The notes under the pieces: generated by a model
Database searches by the model: none
Seen by the model: only the letters and a program-made list of their open reading frames with translations
What the model was told of the DNA's origin: nothing
Translations under genes and position numbers: made by a program
DNA from: Methanogenium cariaci JCM 10550
Lineage (GTDB): Archaea; Halobacteriota; Methanomicrobia; Methanomicrobiales; Methanomicrobiaceae
DNA: 64,000 bases
Direction: 5' to 3'
NCBI RefSeq assembly: GCF_001315945.1
Contig: NZ_BBBG01000013.1
Span: 1 to 64,000 of the forward strand
Part shown: positions 1 to 11,303 of the stretch, piece by piece
How positions within the stretch are numbered: position 1 is the first letter of the stretch
Layout of the letters: each line of letters starts with the position of its first letter

Positions 1-1322
1 CGACACGAGACCAGGTGCAGTTTATAGTTCCATCATGCGAGATCCGGGTCTCAATGTCTTCCCCCCCGTCGGTGAAACGCTTACCCTTGTAGCCGTTGTA
101 GACGACCGTTGCATTCAGGACGGCACGGTTGTCCGTCTCATCCGACTCTGTAATCGTATTATCGGGGTCGGCGGTCACCGTGACGTTTACCCGATCATTC
201 AGCATGTAGTCGGTCGCATCGGTCACTTCCACCACCGTGGTGTCGCCTGCCGGAAGACCTCCGGGAACCGTGACCGTCTGCACCGCATCATTGATGGTGA
301 ATGCCACATCAAAGGCCCCCCCTGCATCTGCGGTGCCGTTATTGAGGATGGCAGCTTTGATCCAGTTCGGTTCGTGGGCGAAATACTCGTCAGAGTTGGT
401 GACGACCGCGGTCACTTCCAGATCCGGTGCCGGGCCGCTCGTGACGGCGAGCACCGCAAGGGGGGGTATACGGTAATAATTCCCCCCCGCACCCGGCCAG
501 GCAAAGGTATTCGCCCCGGTTTCCATCGCGTCTTTTGCGTCCAGTATGCGGTAACCGCTGTAGGTTACCTTCCCGCCGTCTGTTTCGGTGAGATTGATGT
601 CATTGAGCGTGTAGCGTGTGCAGTCGGACGAGTCACTGGAGAGAAAGAGACAGGTGACGTCTGCTGCAAGCCACTCTTCCGTGAGGGCGGAGGCATCAAA
701 GACCGTGTTCCCGTCATTCCCGTTATAGTGTCCCTGGTTTACCCAATAGTCCACGGTCTGCTCTCTGCCATCGTTATATGCCACCACAAGGGTCACGGCC
801 TTGACGCGGCCGTCGAACGAACCGGTGGTATTTACCTGGACAGACGGTGTCGATGCCGTGATCGCATCGGTGACATCATACCACATGACATAATTGCTGC
901 TCTCGCGGGTGATGTACGGTCTGTCGGGGAGCACATCCATATCGGTTGAATTCAGATATTCGTCGGCGAGAGGGGGTGTAGGTGCCGTCCCCCCCGTCTC
1001 CGTCAAGGGATATGTTCACGAAGGTTTCGCGTGCCCCCCCGGAGGTGCTGCCGCAGTATACCGAGACATAGAGGCGGGCCCATTGCACTGTATCAAACGC
1101 CGGGAGCACATAATCCTGCGTCACCACGACCCCGCCCGGAGTCGTCCACGATGTGTTCCACATGATGCCCGGAAGGATGGCAATATCGCCGTTTACGGTT
1201 CCTGTCTCTGCAGTGGTGAGGTCCACTCCTGCCGCGTGTACTCCTGGTATGGTCAATGCCAGAAGCAGGGCCATACATGCTCCCCATATAATCGTTTTTT
1301 TTCCTTTTTCCGTATGATTCAT
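1..1322 (-). CDS. DUF3344-type secreted surface protein (C-terminus beyond window edge)
   Basis: Predicted exported cell-surface protein. The N-terminus has a signal peptide with a hydrophobic core around residues 11-30, ending near VHAAG. DUF3344-like landmarks follow: WARLYVSVYCG, then in another frame YVMWYDVT, KAVTLVVAYND and VDYWVNQGHYNG. A CARDB-like module with DLEVTAVVTN and ESDETDNRA lies near the window edge. The reading frame breaks near 973, where C5 should probably be C4. The start at 1322 has AGGTGA five bases upstream. This unit reads the same way as the exporter operon to its right but has its own upstream region. The fold family is recognised; the function is unknown. Confidence 0.75.
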
Positions 1323-1440
1323 TCATTTCACCTGTTTTATCGTTCAGTTACCGCTCCCTCCCCATGGCGAAACCGTCGCTACCGAACAGCCTGCCCGGTC
1401 ATGGGTTGAACTATTCATGGATTGAATGTTATTACGTATT

Positions 1441-1460
1441 AAGATTATTTTTTTAAATAA
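1441..1460 (-). promoter_or_regulatory. Candidate TATA box for the DUF3344 gene at 1322
   Basis: On the minus strand an AT-only stretch with TTTAAAAAAATAA stands in the 190-bp gap between two surface-protein genes. It resembles an archaeal TATA box. It would imply a leader of roughly 90-100 nt, so the real box may lie closer to the gene. Confidence 0.35.
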
Positions 1461-1510
1461 TACGATTGTATCGTCAAAAAAATACAAAAAAATGATTGCG
1501 TCCGGTTCTG

Positions 1511-4500
1511 TTATTTCGACGGGATGATGGCCACCCGGTATTCGGATGTCTCATAGGGGGGGCAGACAACGGCATTTTCGATAGTGACCGTCCCCCCCTG
1601 TGAAGAGACCAGCCGCACGGGGGGGATGGTGCCGATGTCCATATACCGGAATATCGCCGGGGGTTTTCTTTCCCGAATATTTATTGTAGAGGTATATCTT
1701 CGCTCCTTCGGGCTCGCTTGAAATATTCAGACTTCCGAAGGGATAGGGTTCAAGGAGGAACGAGAGTTCGGTGTCAACCGGATGGTTTCCGGGGACGAGG
1801 TATATTTCTTTTTCATCCGGCAGGTGGCCGGGAAGGGAGACAAAGACGGTGTGCGGGCCGGCTGAGAGGTTGGTAATGATATATGGAGTATGCAGGCCGG
1901 TGGGGAATCCGTCCACAAAAATATCCGCACCCACCGGTTCGGAGGTGACGGAAGCAGAGCCGAATGTCACGTCCTGCGGGCCGATCCATGTGGGTTTATC
2001 CTCCCGCCAGAGATGTCCCTCAACCGATATATAAGATTCATTTTCTCTCAGGGTGATATGGGGGGGGTGCACGCCGCCCACCTTCACCTCTTTGGGAAAT
2101 GTATACCGGGGGGGATACCTGCCATTGACCGTGAAATCTGCGTCCGGGTATGTGTCGGAAGAGAGTTCTATAGTGTGGGTAATAACTTTTGCCTGATCAA
2201 AGGAGATTTTGGTGACGGCCCCCCGGATACACCCAGATACTCTTCATATCCGTGGGATATTCTGCCTGTTCGTTGCGAACCTTGATGGTATGCCGTCCCT
2301 CCTTGAGACCTACGACAACCTCCGGAGTGGTCAGGCCGGTGTTCCGTCCGTCCAGATATACCCGTGCCCCCCCTCCGGGTATGACGTCACATAAACACCG
2401 CCTATTCCTTCATCATACCCGTTCTTTACATAGCCCTCGAATTTCAGTTTATTGAGTCCGTATGTGCCGGGCGAGAGATCGAATCGGATTTCACTGTCAT
2501 CGGTGAGAAGGATCTCCTTTTCGGATACCCCGAACCCTTCCCTTGAGAGGGTGAGAGTATGGCTGCCTCCCGTGATATCCGTGAGGACGGATGGCGTCGT
2601 CTCGCCGGTATAGGTGCCATCCAGCGTGATGAGTGCCTCCGGCGGATTTGAGAGAATCACAAGGTCATAGGTTCCGTTCCGGTAGTCGATATAGGTCTCC
2701 TCGGGGGGCCTGAATTACAGGATTTTTTTCTTTGGATGATTCATTGAATGCCGGGTCTGGCCTTTTTTCCGGTGTATCTGCTGTGCCGGAGAGATTCAGA
2801 ATGTCCGGGATGCCTGTGAAACGCAGGATGGCATATAGGAAGTTTTTTGCGCCGGATATTGCGGATTCCTCCCGGTCTCCGGTATATTCACCCTCTTTGT
2901 TGCAGACTGCGGTATAGGTCCCCAGACGGCTAATCCCTGTTGTCAACGTGCCAGCTCCGTGGTTCATCACCCCCCCGACTCAGTCCAGTTTCCGGTATCG
3001 GTGTCATACTCTGTGAGCATGAAATCTGCTCCGGGTGTGCAGACGCTGCCGGTGATCTCCATAAGAAGAGGGATGTCCGTTGTTGCCCCCCCTGCGGCCG
3101 ATGGTATACGTCCATTCGGGGTTCCCTCCGGGGAGGCTCTCTTTCTGTTGTATCGTGACGACGCTGACCGGTGATCCTCCGGTATCGAGTATCCGTGTTC
3201 CCTCCCTGACATAGAGGGTGCATCGTCCGTCAGCGGTCTTTAGTTCTGTCGCGTGCAGGCGGCCCCCCCCGTTGAAGAGAGGGTAAATGTCTCCTTCCCT
3301 GTCCCGGAGCGCTCCGGATGTCGGGTCCGTAGTGGTGGACAGACCGGTCTCCCCCCCGGTCGTATTTCCCGTTCTGTCGGTGTGGGTGACCACCAGGAGA
3401 GCATTGCGATTCTCAAGGTAGTCCCCCCCGTCGTCCCCCCCATCAGTGCACTCTGCACCTGGCAGAGTTGGCCGTTGTGACAAGGAATGGTGTCACCGCT
3501 TTGCTAAATATGCTGATACCCGACGATCCGCCGGTCAGCACATTGTAGAACTCCCAGTCATTGAAAAAGACCCGGTGGGCGTCATCGCCCTTCCCGGTGG
3601 CAGCCGTGCTGATGATGGTGAGGTCGGCGGATGTGACCTCTGCCGTGCTGATATTGCCGGGGAACGGGACTGTGGTCGTTGCCTGTTCTGCGGTGATGCC
3701 CGCCACCTCGTCTGCGATGATGGCATCACAGCCTTCGTTCAGCCAGACGGTTTTGAGCGGTGCGGTCTCATTTTCTGAGATGATAACCAGCGTCCCCCCC
3801 CATAGAGGGCGGATACCTCTCCCGGACGCCCGCTGTTGGTGACGGAGAGTGCATACTCTCCCGGCCCCCCCTTCTCCCGGATCACGTCTGTTACATTATA
3901 GCAGATGGTGGAGAGGACGTAGTCATATGCTCCCTCGCCTTTCCGGTCTGAGTAGATCCTATCAGGAGATATTTTGCTGCTGCCCAGTGACGTGCTGAAC
4001 GGCACCTCTGCTCCGGCCTTCGTATCGGTGTTGTGGCCCCCCCAGGTGGTATACAGGAAGAGGCGTGCCTGTGTCGGCTCACCGCCTTTGGGAATGGTAG
4101 CATTGATCGTGAACCGGGAGGTGGTTCCCGGTTCGATGAGGCCGGTGTAGGTGCCGAAGGCTGCTGTGACGACATCTCCCCCCCGGAACGAGGTGCGCAC
4201 AGAAGGGGTTAGCTCTTTTCCGGAGTATCCGGTCTTCTCCACGTCATCATCGCTCTCCCCCCCGCCGTTTGTCGCAGGGGGGGTGAGAGTAAACGACACC
4301 TCAGCGGTATCGTCTTCGGTAACGGTGACGGTCTGCTGCTCATCCCCCCGTAGCCTGCGAGGCGAACGGAGATGGTGTGTTCACCGATGATGACATCATC
4401 CAGGAGTGCATCCGTTGTCATTCCGGTGTCCTCCCCCCCGTCAATAAAGACCTGCGCACCGGCGGGGGTCAGATGTCACCGAGAGACTGCCGGTCAGCGG

Positions 4501-5728
4501 CTGGAGGTCAAAATGAACCGTTGTGGTCTCGTCTGCCGTGACATCAACCCATTCTTCCTCTGCCTCCTCGTAGTGCGGATGCGCCACACTGACTGCATAC
4601 GACCCGACCGGCATATCGGGGGATGGTTACATTGGTGGTGTATTCCGTCTCTTCCCCCCCATCAATAAGAAGGGTGGCACCGGGAGGTGTGGATGTTACC
4701 GTGAGGGTGCCCGTCTCCTGTTCCGGATAGCGGACCGAGAGGGCGGCGAGGAATATCTTATAAAAATTGCCGGTCCTGTCGCATGAGAGGGTGGTATCCT
4801 CCCACGGGGGGGTGATGATCCCGGTGACATCCCATGCATTATATCCGCTGTAGCCCCCCCTGCCGGATGCGATGAGATCCGTCGGTTCGTCCTCATTCAG
4901 GGTATACGTGGCGTCATCACTGGCGAGATGTACCACCTGCAGCCGTGCACCGGCCCATTCCTCTTCGGGAGGAAGTTCTCCAGTGGGAAAGCTGGTGCGG
5001 ATGATATAGTCCTCCCCGAGTTTTTCTTCCGAGTGGTAGGTGTCCGTGTCAAGACCGTCCATGATCCAGTATCTGACGGTGTCCCCCCCGTCTCCGTCAT
5101 CGTATGCCACTACTAGGGTGACCGCCTTGATGCGGCCGTCAAACTGCGGATCAGTGGGCGCCGTGCTCACCCGTGCCCGCACCTCTTCTCCGGTGATTCT
5201 CCCGGTCACATCATACCACATCAGGTAGTCGCTCGTGACCCGCACACAGTGGCCGTTTACCGAGACCGGCCCGGTCCCGTACTCCCCCCCCGCGGGGGGT
5301 TGTAGTCTTTTCCCGGAAAGGTGTAGGGGACATTGAGCGATTCCATGCCCATCTGTGAATATCCGCTGCCTCCGTCGAATTCCACCGTGGCGGTGCCTGC
5401 ATAGTTTTTCTCCATATTTCCTGAGTAAACGGTGACATACAGGCGTGCCCATTGGATTGCGGTGTAATCCGGCAGGCGGTAATTCTGCTCCACCGTCACC
5501 GGTGCCGGGCTGCTCATCCCGTAGTAGGAATCCATCCATACGCCGCCGGAGACGGTCCCTTCCTCTCTTTCCTCAAGGGGGATGCCCCCCCTTCATAATT
5601 GTCCGCGGCGACAGCGGTATCAGAAAGAGGATAAGCATCATACCTGTCAGGAGAATGGCTGTCGTAATCCGATATGCCACCGTTCCACGTATTATTTTTT
5701 CAAAAAAAGAGACCGGATATTCCTTCAT
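1511..5728 (-). CDS. Very large DUF3344/PEGA-repeat surface protein (about 1400 aa, many frame breaks)
   Basis: Stitching consecutive open frames gives one long surface protein. It starts MKEYPVSFFEK with a signal-anchor helix at residues ~18-37. A DUF3344 module follows (WARLYVTVYSGN, LMWYDVTGRITG), then PEGA repeats (TSTPPGATLLIDGG, TSDPAGAQVFIDGG), a second DUF3344-like module (ARLFLYTTWGGHN, VWLNEGCDAIIA), and more PEGA repeats (NPPEALITLDG, TSEPVGADIFVDG, SSEPEGAKIYLYN). It stops at 1511. Frame changes fall near 5586, 5285, 4620, 4350, 3795, 3480, 3090, 2710, 2220 and 1660, mostly at G/C runs. The ATG overlaps the permease stop (ATGA), indicating translational coupling. It is likely a substrate or partner of that exporter; this is inference. 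It could also be two genes, because a start could be hidden by the frame breaks. Confidence 0.6.
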
Positions 5729-7063
5729 AGCACCACGGGTATCGTTCCTATGGTATTGGGTTTGGTAATACAAAAATATGTATTTCTGTTATTGTGTATG
5801 GTGATTGCGGGTGATGTGTAAGTCACATCCCCCCGCCGGATGGCGTCCACCGGGTTGAGCCGGGCCGCTTCATTGCCGGGTAAACCCCCTGCCAGAAGGG
5901 AGAGGACAACGGCGATGCCGAGGCCCGCTGCGAGCAGTGCCGGTGTCACCAGCGTGATATCGGCACCGGCGAATCCGGCAAAACCGGGGGGGCCCAGTTG
6001 TTCGAGAATGAATGACTTGCCGAGGGTGTTGATACCCACCGAGAGAAGGATGCCCAGCAGATCACCTGCGATGCCCCCGAGTATGCCGATGTAGAGGCAT
6101 TCGAGGAGGATGAGGCAAGCACATGGCGGTGTGATGCGCCGAGGGCCATTGTGATGCCGATTTCACGGGTGCGTTCATAGACCGAGACAACCATGGTGTT
6201 GATGATCATCAGCGCACCGACGAAGAGGGATATCCCGGTAAAGAACGAGAGGATGATGATGACTGCGTCCATCAGCCGGTTGACCGCCTCGATCTCCTCA
6301 AAGGGGGGCCCTGTGCCTGCAGACCGAGTTCCCGGACATCCGCTGCGACAGAGAGGACGTGCTCCGGGGCGTCCACCCGCAGGTAGATGGTATCATAGGC
6401 GCCGTAGCCCTCGCGCCACGCTTCCAGACGTGCGCTGTCGGTCACCAGCAGGGTATCAAACATGTCCCCCCCGCGGGGCCGGAGACTGCCTGCGACGTTG
6501 AAGACCACTTCGGTATCGACGGGTGCGCCGGATGTGTCATACTCACGGATGCGGATCGTGAGATCGTCACCGGTTCGTATGCCTTCGTACTTGCGCAGGG
6601 ATTCTGCGATCTCACTTCCCAGTATCGCATCGCTGCCACTGTCGGAATAGCCGCTGCCTTTGCTGAATTCCGGGGGCGAAGACCGTGGAGAAATCCTCCC
6701 ATCCCATCCCCCCCGCGGCCCCCCCACATAGGTCTGGTGCGGTGTCGCGAGGTCTGCGGTGATGACGGGAGCCGTCCCTGTCACATGGGTGATGCCCCCC
6801 CGGAGGGCGGCGGCCTTTGCGGCGGTGAGCGGTATGATGGTTCCGTCCCGCACATCCCCCCCGGTCACTTCGATGAGGGTGAGGTCTGACTGTTCACTGA
6901 TCATATCGATGGAATGCGCCCGGATGCCCTCGCCCAGGGAGACGATTGCCACCACCGCGGCCACGCCGACCGCGATGCCCAGGATGGTCAGGAGGAGACG
7001 GGTGCGTCTCCGCAGAATCTGGCGGCCGGCGATACGGGCAAAGTCGAGTCCCTGCCCCCCCAT
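5725..7063 (-). CDS. MacB/FtsX-type ABC transporter permease
   Basis: Integral-membrane partner of the adjacent ATPase, in the MacB/LolC superfamily that moves proteins or lipids out of the membrane. The N-terminal helix TRLLLTILGIAVGVAAVV (residues ~21-38) is followed by a MacB periplasmic-type domain with ILGSEIAESL, then FtsX helices: ILSFFTGISLFVGALMIINT, YERTREIGITMALGAS (the typical cytoplasmic loop), LYIGILGGIAGDLLG and LLAAGLGIAVVLSLLAG. About 440 aa, normal for the family. Frames change near 6305, 6670-6720 and 6112. The ATG at 7063 overlaps the ATPase stop (TGATG). The last 30 or so residues are AT-rich and atypical, so the true stop may be earlier, near 5820. Confidence 0.85.
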
Positions 7064-7740
7064 CAGTTCACCACCTCACCGTCGTGGAGGGTGATCATCC
7101 GGTCTGCCCGTTCCCCCCCGAGGTCGGCGTCATGGGTGACGATCAGAAAGGTGGTCTTCTCTTCCCGGTTGATCTCCCGGATGAGGTCGAGGATATCATC
7201 ACTGGTTCGTGAATCAAGATTGCCCGTGGGTTCGTCTGCGAGGACGACCGCAGGGGCATTGATCAGTGCTCGCGCAATGGCGACCCGCTGCTGTTCCCCC
7301 CCGCCGGAGAGTTCTCCGGGATAATGATCGCCCCCCCGGTGCTCAAGCCCGACACGGGCGAGGAGTGCGGATGCCCGTTCCTGCCGCTCCTTTTCCGGCC
7401 GGTAGGAGAAGAGCAACGGGTACTCGACGTTCTCCCGGGCGCTCAGGTGCGCAATCAGGTTGAACTGCTGGAACACAAACCCAATTTCATTGCGCCTCAA
7501 GCTGATGAGCCGGGCCGTGTCGGTATAATCGACCGGCACACCACGGATGCACACCTTCCCGGAGGTCGGGGTATCCAGACAGCCCAGTATATTCATGAGT
7601 GTGCTCTTTCCGCTCCCGCTCTTTCCGACGATTGCCGTGCAGTCGCCTTTTCCTATCTGTATGGAGACATCCTTCAGGGCCTGCACACTGCCGCCGTAGG
7701 TCCGGGAAAGCCGGACGGTCTCAAGTATTGTCTCTTTCAT
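7063..7740 (-). CDS. MacB/LolD-type ABC transporter ATP-binding protein
   Basis: Energises the neighbouring permease. 225 aa, the normal length for this family, in one intact frame. Walker A is GKSGSGKSTLMNILG (~36-50), the Q-loop sits in FVFQQFNLIAHLSA, and Walker B is VVLADEPTGNLDSR with D-loop and H-switch in TFLIVTHDADL. The ABC signature reads LSGGGEQQRVAIARAL. The family consensus is LSGGEQQ, and the extra Gly comes from a C7 run at 7296-7302. The start ATG overlaps the stop of the upstream DUF3344 gene (ATGA), and the stop overlaps the permease start. The whole set therefore reads as one translationally coupled operon. Confidence 0.95.
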   Translation of the reverse strand: MKETILETVRLSRTYGGSVQALKDVSIQIGKGDCTAIVGKSGSGKSTLMNILGCLDTPTSGKVCIRGVPVDYTDTARLISLRRNEIGFVFQQFNLIAHLSARENVEYPLLFSYRPEKERQERASALLARVGLEHRGGDHYPGELSGGGEQQRVAIARALINAPAVVLADEPTGNLDSRTSDDILDLIREINREEKTTFLIVTHDADLGGERADRMITLHDGEVVN

Positions 7741-8723
7741 TCGTCTGTTCCCCTTTCAATCCATAATATGCCGTTTGTCAGGAGCATATAATCGCCATTG
7801 TCCCGCACGGTGACGGTATTGTCCTCTGTCCTCAGGTAGGGTGAGATGTCCCGCAGGTCCTCTCCTATCTGGTGCACCTCATCGGAAGAAAATCCGTCCG
7901 TCCACTCCCAGCCGTTATAGCCGGGGGGGAAGAGCATGGAAAGGATTCTCTCAAAGAATTCCGGAAGGCTGTTTTCTGTGGGCCGGTTTACCCTGATGGC
8001 ATTCTTCTGCGGGGGGGTGTTGGCACTGGTATATCCGGCCGATGGTGCCACGAGGTGGAGGGTGGCCCGACTGATGTCCTCTGTGCCGACTTCGCCGGGG
8101 GGGAAGATGATCGTGCCGGTCGCCATCTCTGGTGTCACCCCCCCGTAGCTGTTGTAGAGCATGTCGCATCCCTCGTTCACCCATACGGTGCCTTCCGTAC
8201 CCGTCTCGCTTTCATAGACCGAGAGGATGCCTGCACCCTGAATGACAAAGGTGGCGTTCTTGGGGGGGTGGGTGTTTGTGACGGTGAGGGTCACGGTGTT
8301 ATCTCCGCCGGTCAGCCCGGAGATGTTGTAGGCGTCCATGCCGGAGAAGAAGTCATTTCTGCTGACAAACCCCCCCTTTGTGTCGGTATACCGGGAGAAC
8401 GATTCGTTGGAAAGAGCGGCCCCCCCTTCCATTACGGGGGTAAGGGCCGGGTATGCTGCCTTCTGGCCGTCTTTGCTCCATGCCCAGTAGAGGTAGAGTC
8501 TGCTGTAGAGCGGTGCGGCGTCATCCGGCAGAGTGACCGGTATCTCTGCGGTCCAGGTATCTCCCGGAGCGAGCGTGCCACTGTAGACACTGTCCCCCCC
8601 GGTGGTGTAGACATATCCGCCGGTGACATCCGTATGAAAGACATTCTCCAGCGGGCGGTCGCCTGCATAGGTTGCAGAGACCGACGAAGCAAAAAGCAGG
8701 GTCAAAAAGAGGATTGCTGTCAT
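7737..8723 (-). CDS. DUF3344-type secreted protein, second in exporter operon
   Basis: I chose ATG 8723 because a clear signal peptide begins there (MTAILFLTLLFASSVSA). A TAA in another frame overlaps the ATG (TAATG), as expected for the end of the preceding gene. The 328-aa product has DUF3344 landmarks: SRLYLYWAWSKDGQK, FFSGMDAYNISGLTGG, VWVNEGCDMLYN, and near the end WEWTDGFSSDEVHQIGEDL. No C-terminal membrane anchor is visible. The open frame continues upstream without a stop for another ~500 codons. That could mean a fusion, but the internal signal peptide argues for a separate gene. The 3' end overlaps the ATPase ATG. Confidence 0.65.
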   Translation of the reverse strand: MTAILFLTLLFASSVSATYAGDRPLENVFHTDVTGGYVYTTGGDSVYSGTLAPGDTWTAEIPVTLPDDAAPLYSRLYLYWAWSKDGQKAAYPALTPVMEGGAALSNESFSRYTDTKGGFVSRNDFFSGMDAYNISGLTGGDNTVTLTVTNTHPPKNATFVIQGAGILSVYESETGTEGTVWVNEGCDMLYNSYGGVTPEMATGTIIFPPGEVGTEDISRATLHLVAPSAGYTSANTPPQKNAIRVNRPTENSLPEFFERILSMLFPPGYNGWEWTDGFSSDEVHQIGEDLRDISPYLRTEDNTVTVRDNGDYMLLTNGILWIERGTDE

Positions 8724-10581
8724 TATCCACTTACGGGAAGGCAAACGTAGCTCCTGCCGATTGTCGGCATATGAGGACTCTGTTATGGATTTGTCCTCAT
8801 TGACCGTGACGGTCACCTGGTGTGTACCGGGTGTGGTGAAGAGCGGAATGTCTGTGGTCACGGTTCCGTATGCGGGGATGCCCTCCTCCAGCAGTTGCAC
8901 TGCCGCTTTTTCCCCCCCGTCAAGATAGACCGTTACCATGCACTCCTGCACATCGCTCCCGCCGCTGTTCGTGACGGTGACCGGCAGGCGGTATTCGGCA
9001 AATCCTCCTGCTGCTGCAGGGGGGGAGATGAGAAACTGCCCTGCAGGGACCATGAGGAGGCATCCAATACAGAGGAGAGAGAGAAGGGTGTTCCTCTTAT
9101 TACTCCGAAGGATGGCACCGCCTGCAACAGCAATGCCCAAAATAGCGGGCAGCAGGGGGGGCACCGGGGGGGAGGTGGTCGCCTCGGGCGCCGCACCGGC
9201 GGCATCCGCACGGACCGGTTTTCCTATCTGTATGGAGAGGTCGGGGGGGAGGGTTCCGATGGTGAGCGATTTTACCGGAGAGGTGACTGCCGTGCCCGTG
9301 CCTTCTACGGAGACTGAGAGTGCGTAGCTGCCGGACGCGGCCGTCCAGGATACGGATGCCTCGCCCGTTCCGTCCTGTCCGATGGATACCAATTCATCAC
9401 CGATGGGAACGCCGTCGAGCAGGAAGACGACATGCACCGGGTCTGCTGCGTATGCGCCATAATTCCTGATCAGTACCCGTGCCTTTGCTTCTTCCCCCCC
9501 GTCATAGGCGTTTTCCGTTACCGGTTCTTCTGCGACATAGATTGGACCGTCGGACGAACCGTCTCGTTCTGCGGTCAGGATGGCACAGACCGGATGGATA
9601 TAATCCTCTGCCTCGATGACCGCGCCGGTTGTCTCCATGATGCCGTCCCCCCCGGTGAGGTCCCGCCCGCGTTCAAAGGTTACGGTGTTTGTGGTGCCGA
9701 AGTCTGCGGTGACATCAAAGATTTCACAGTCCACATAGCGTGACGGTGTCCCTGCACCACCGGTGGCGTCAAAGGACCGTTCGTTGCTGATATCGCGCAT
9801 GGACGGATAGTCTGCATCCGGTGATGCTGCAGTGCCGAGGTCAGCGCTGTTGAAGGTGATATAATCGGGCTGCCCCTCATTGGATGCAAGCATGAGGGTG
9901 GTGAGGGAGGCTGCGGTAATTCCGTCTGCACGGGCGTGGGTAAATACAGATGATGCCGCGTCCTTTCGTGTCGGGTTGGTGCCCGCCCAGCCCTCGCCGT
10001 GGAGGTTCTCGTTGCCTTCGGCGACCCAGTACTGCGTGACATGGCCGTCATCCGTGGGAACCGCTGCAACGACCATTACCGCATATATCCGCCCGTCAAG
10101 GGAGTTACCCTCTTCTCCCCCTGCTTGTTGTGACACGGACCGTATTCTTTCCCTCGCGCAGGACGTCCCCTGCATCAGAGGCGATGAGGTAGGTGCCGTG
10201 GCTTGAAGAGTAGACATTCTCCTGCACGTCTTTATCTCCATAGAGGGTGTACCGGGTTTTTTTGATATTATTGGCCGAGATCTCCGTCCAGCCGGAATAC
10301 TGTTCTGTCCCGCCCCCCCACACCGCGGTGTAGATCCGTGCCCAGGCAGGATCTGACGGGAGAGTGAATGTCACTTCAGCCGGTGGTTCAGAGAGTCCGT
10401 ATGTGCCGAATGTCAGGAGATCCCCCCCTTCAATTTCTCCCTGTGCGGCCACTTCGAGGGGTATTCCCTCGAATGTATAGAGTGCTGATACCGCAGGAAT
10501 GATGCATGCAAGGAATCCTGCAAGCAGAAGAGCGGACCATATGTGGCGAAGGTGCATACGTATAATTGAATTTTTCATCAT
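8723..10581 (-). CDS. DUF3344 + CARDB surface protein(s) at head of exporter operon
   Basis: Starts MMKNSIIRMHLRHIWSALLL with a signal peptide ending near PAVSA. A DUF3344 module follows (WARIYTAVWGGGTE; after a frame change near 10115, GRIYAVMVVAAVPTDD and VTQYWVAEG). Next is a CARDB-like module (PVHVVFLLDGVPIGDE), a Pro-rich stretch and a hydrophobic helix, PAILGIAVAGGAI plus basic residues, which looks like a C-terminal anchor. Immediately after comes another hydrophobic segment (LLSLLCIGCLLMVPAG) and a second CARDB module (VTVTNSGGSDVQE, ESSYADNRQE). The anchor followed by a new signal-like segment suggests two genes joined by sequence error, for example one ending near 9090. It opens the operon with the MacB-like exporter. 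Confidence 0.55.
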
Positions 10582-10686
10582 TATTAGGATTATTGTACCA
10601 ATTTATCGCACAGTCAGATGGGGGGGATGGGGAACATGCTTCCCCCTCCGGGATCCGGTGTTCCCCCCCGCATGGCAGGCAAAAAT

Positions 10687-10719
10687 GGGCATCTCCCTCC
10701 CCCCCCAGATGAGATGCCC
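10687..10719. repeat. Perfect 9-bp inverted repeat (hairpin)
   Basis: GGGCATCTC at 10687-10695 is complementary to GAGATGCCC at 10711-10719, with a 15-nt C-rich loop. It lies in the ~220-bp divergent gap between the minus-strand surface operon (start 10581) and the plus-strand defence genes (start 10801). It could be a transcript hairpin or a regulator site; nothing in the sequence decides this. Confidence 0.45.
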
Positions 10720-10800
10720 GATGCCTTCTTCTCTGTTTACCCCCCCGCCTTGCCCTGCCGGCACAACCTAATATCTCCTCGGGTTGAATATCCGGTATCT

Positions 10801-11303
10801 ATGTCACTCAAGACACTCCTCGTTACTCCCGCGGGAAAGGAGAAGGTCTGGGATGTTCCCGGCAGGAATCCACCGGATACTCTGCGTGCGGCAGATGCCT
10901 TTACCGGTCGGTTCGCCCGCCGGTGTGCCCAGTATGCCCGTATCCATTACCCAAAGGACTGGGTGATTCTCTCGCCGAATTTTGGGTATCTCCTGCCGGA
11001 TGACGAGGTCCGCGATTACCGTAATGATGAATTTGGGGAATACAGCCTCGAATTTGATACCATCTGTGAAAATGCTGAGTATGACGGACTCTTGGGTATG
11101 ATTCCGTCATATTCCTTGGCAACCGTGAGGACTACGGGAAATACATCGATGTTGTCAGGCAGACCTTTACGGGCAGCTGGGTGGAGGTCCCTCTTGAGCA
11201 TGTCGCATCGGGGGGGGCGAGATGCTGGGCCATCTCGTTGATTCCCTTACGCGAGGGACCCCCCGCTGCGCAGCAATATCATCCATCTCTCCCGGATACG
11301 TAG
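10801..11303 (+). CDS. DUF6884/YaaA-like protein upstream of PARIS genes
   Basis: First gene of the defence island. The product starts MSLKTLLVTPAGKEKVWDVP. It contains AADAFTGRFARRCAQYAR and the motif WVILSPNFGYLLPDDEVRDY, which matches the 'wfILSakyGLl.Pd..i..Y' pattern of DUF6884 and YaaA-like proteins. After a frame change near 11103 it continues VIFLGNREDYGKYIDVVRQ. A second break at G7 (11211-11217) makes the C-terminus uncertain. In the frame that best continues it (EMLGHLVDSLTRGT), no stop is visible before the AriA ATPase motifs begin, so overlap or even fusion with the next gene is possible. Biochemical function unknown. Confidence 0.6.

Noticed and set aside
35-949. 304-codon plus-strand frame
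   Set aside because: It is the antisense shadow of the DUF3344 gene, which has a signal peptide and family motifs on the minus strand.
7872-8750. 292-codon plus-strand frame
   Set aside because: Antisense to the DUF3344 gene at 7737-8723; composition-driven, with no family resemblance.
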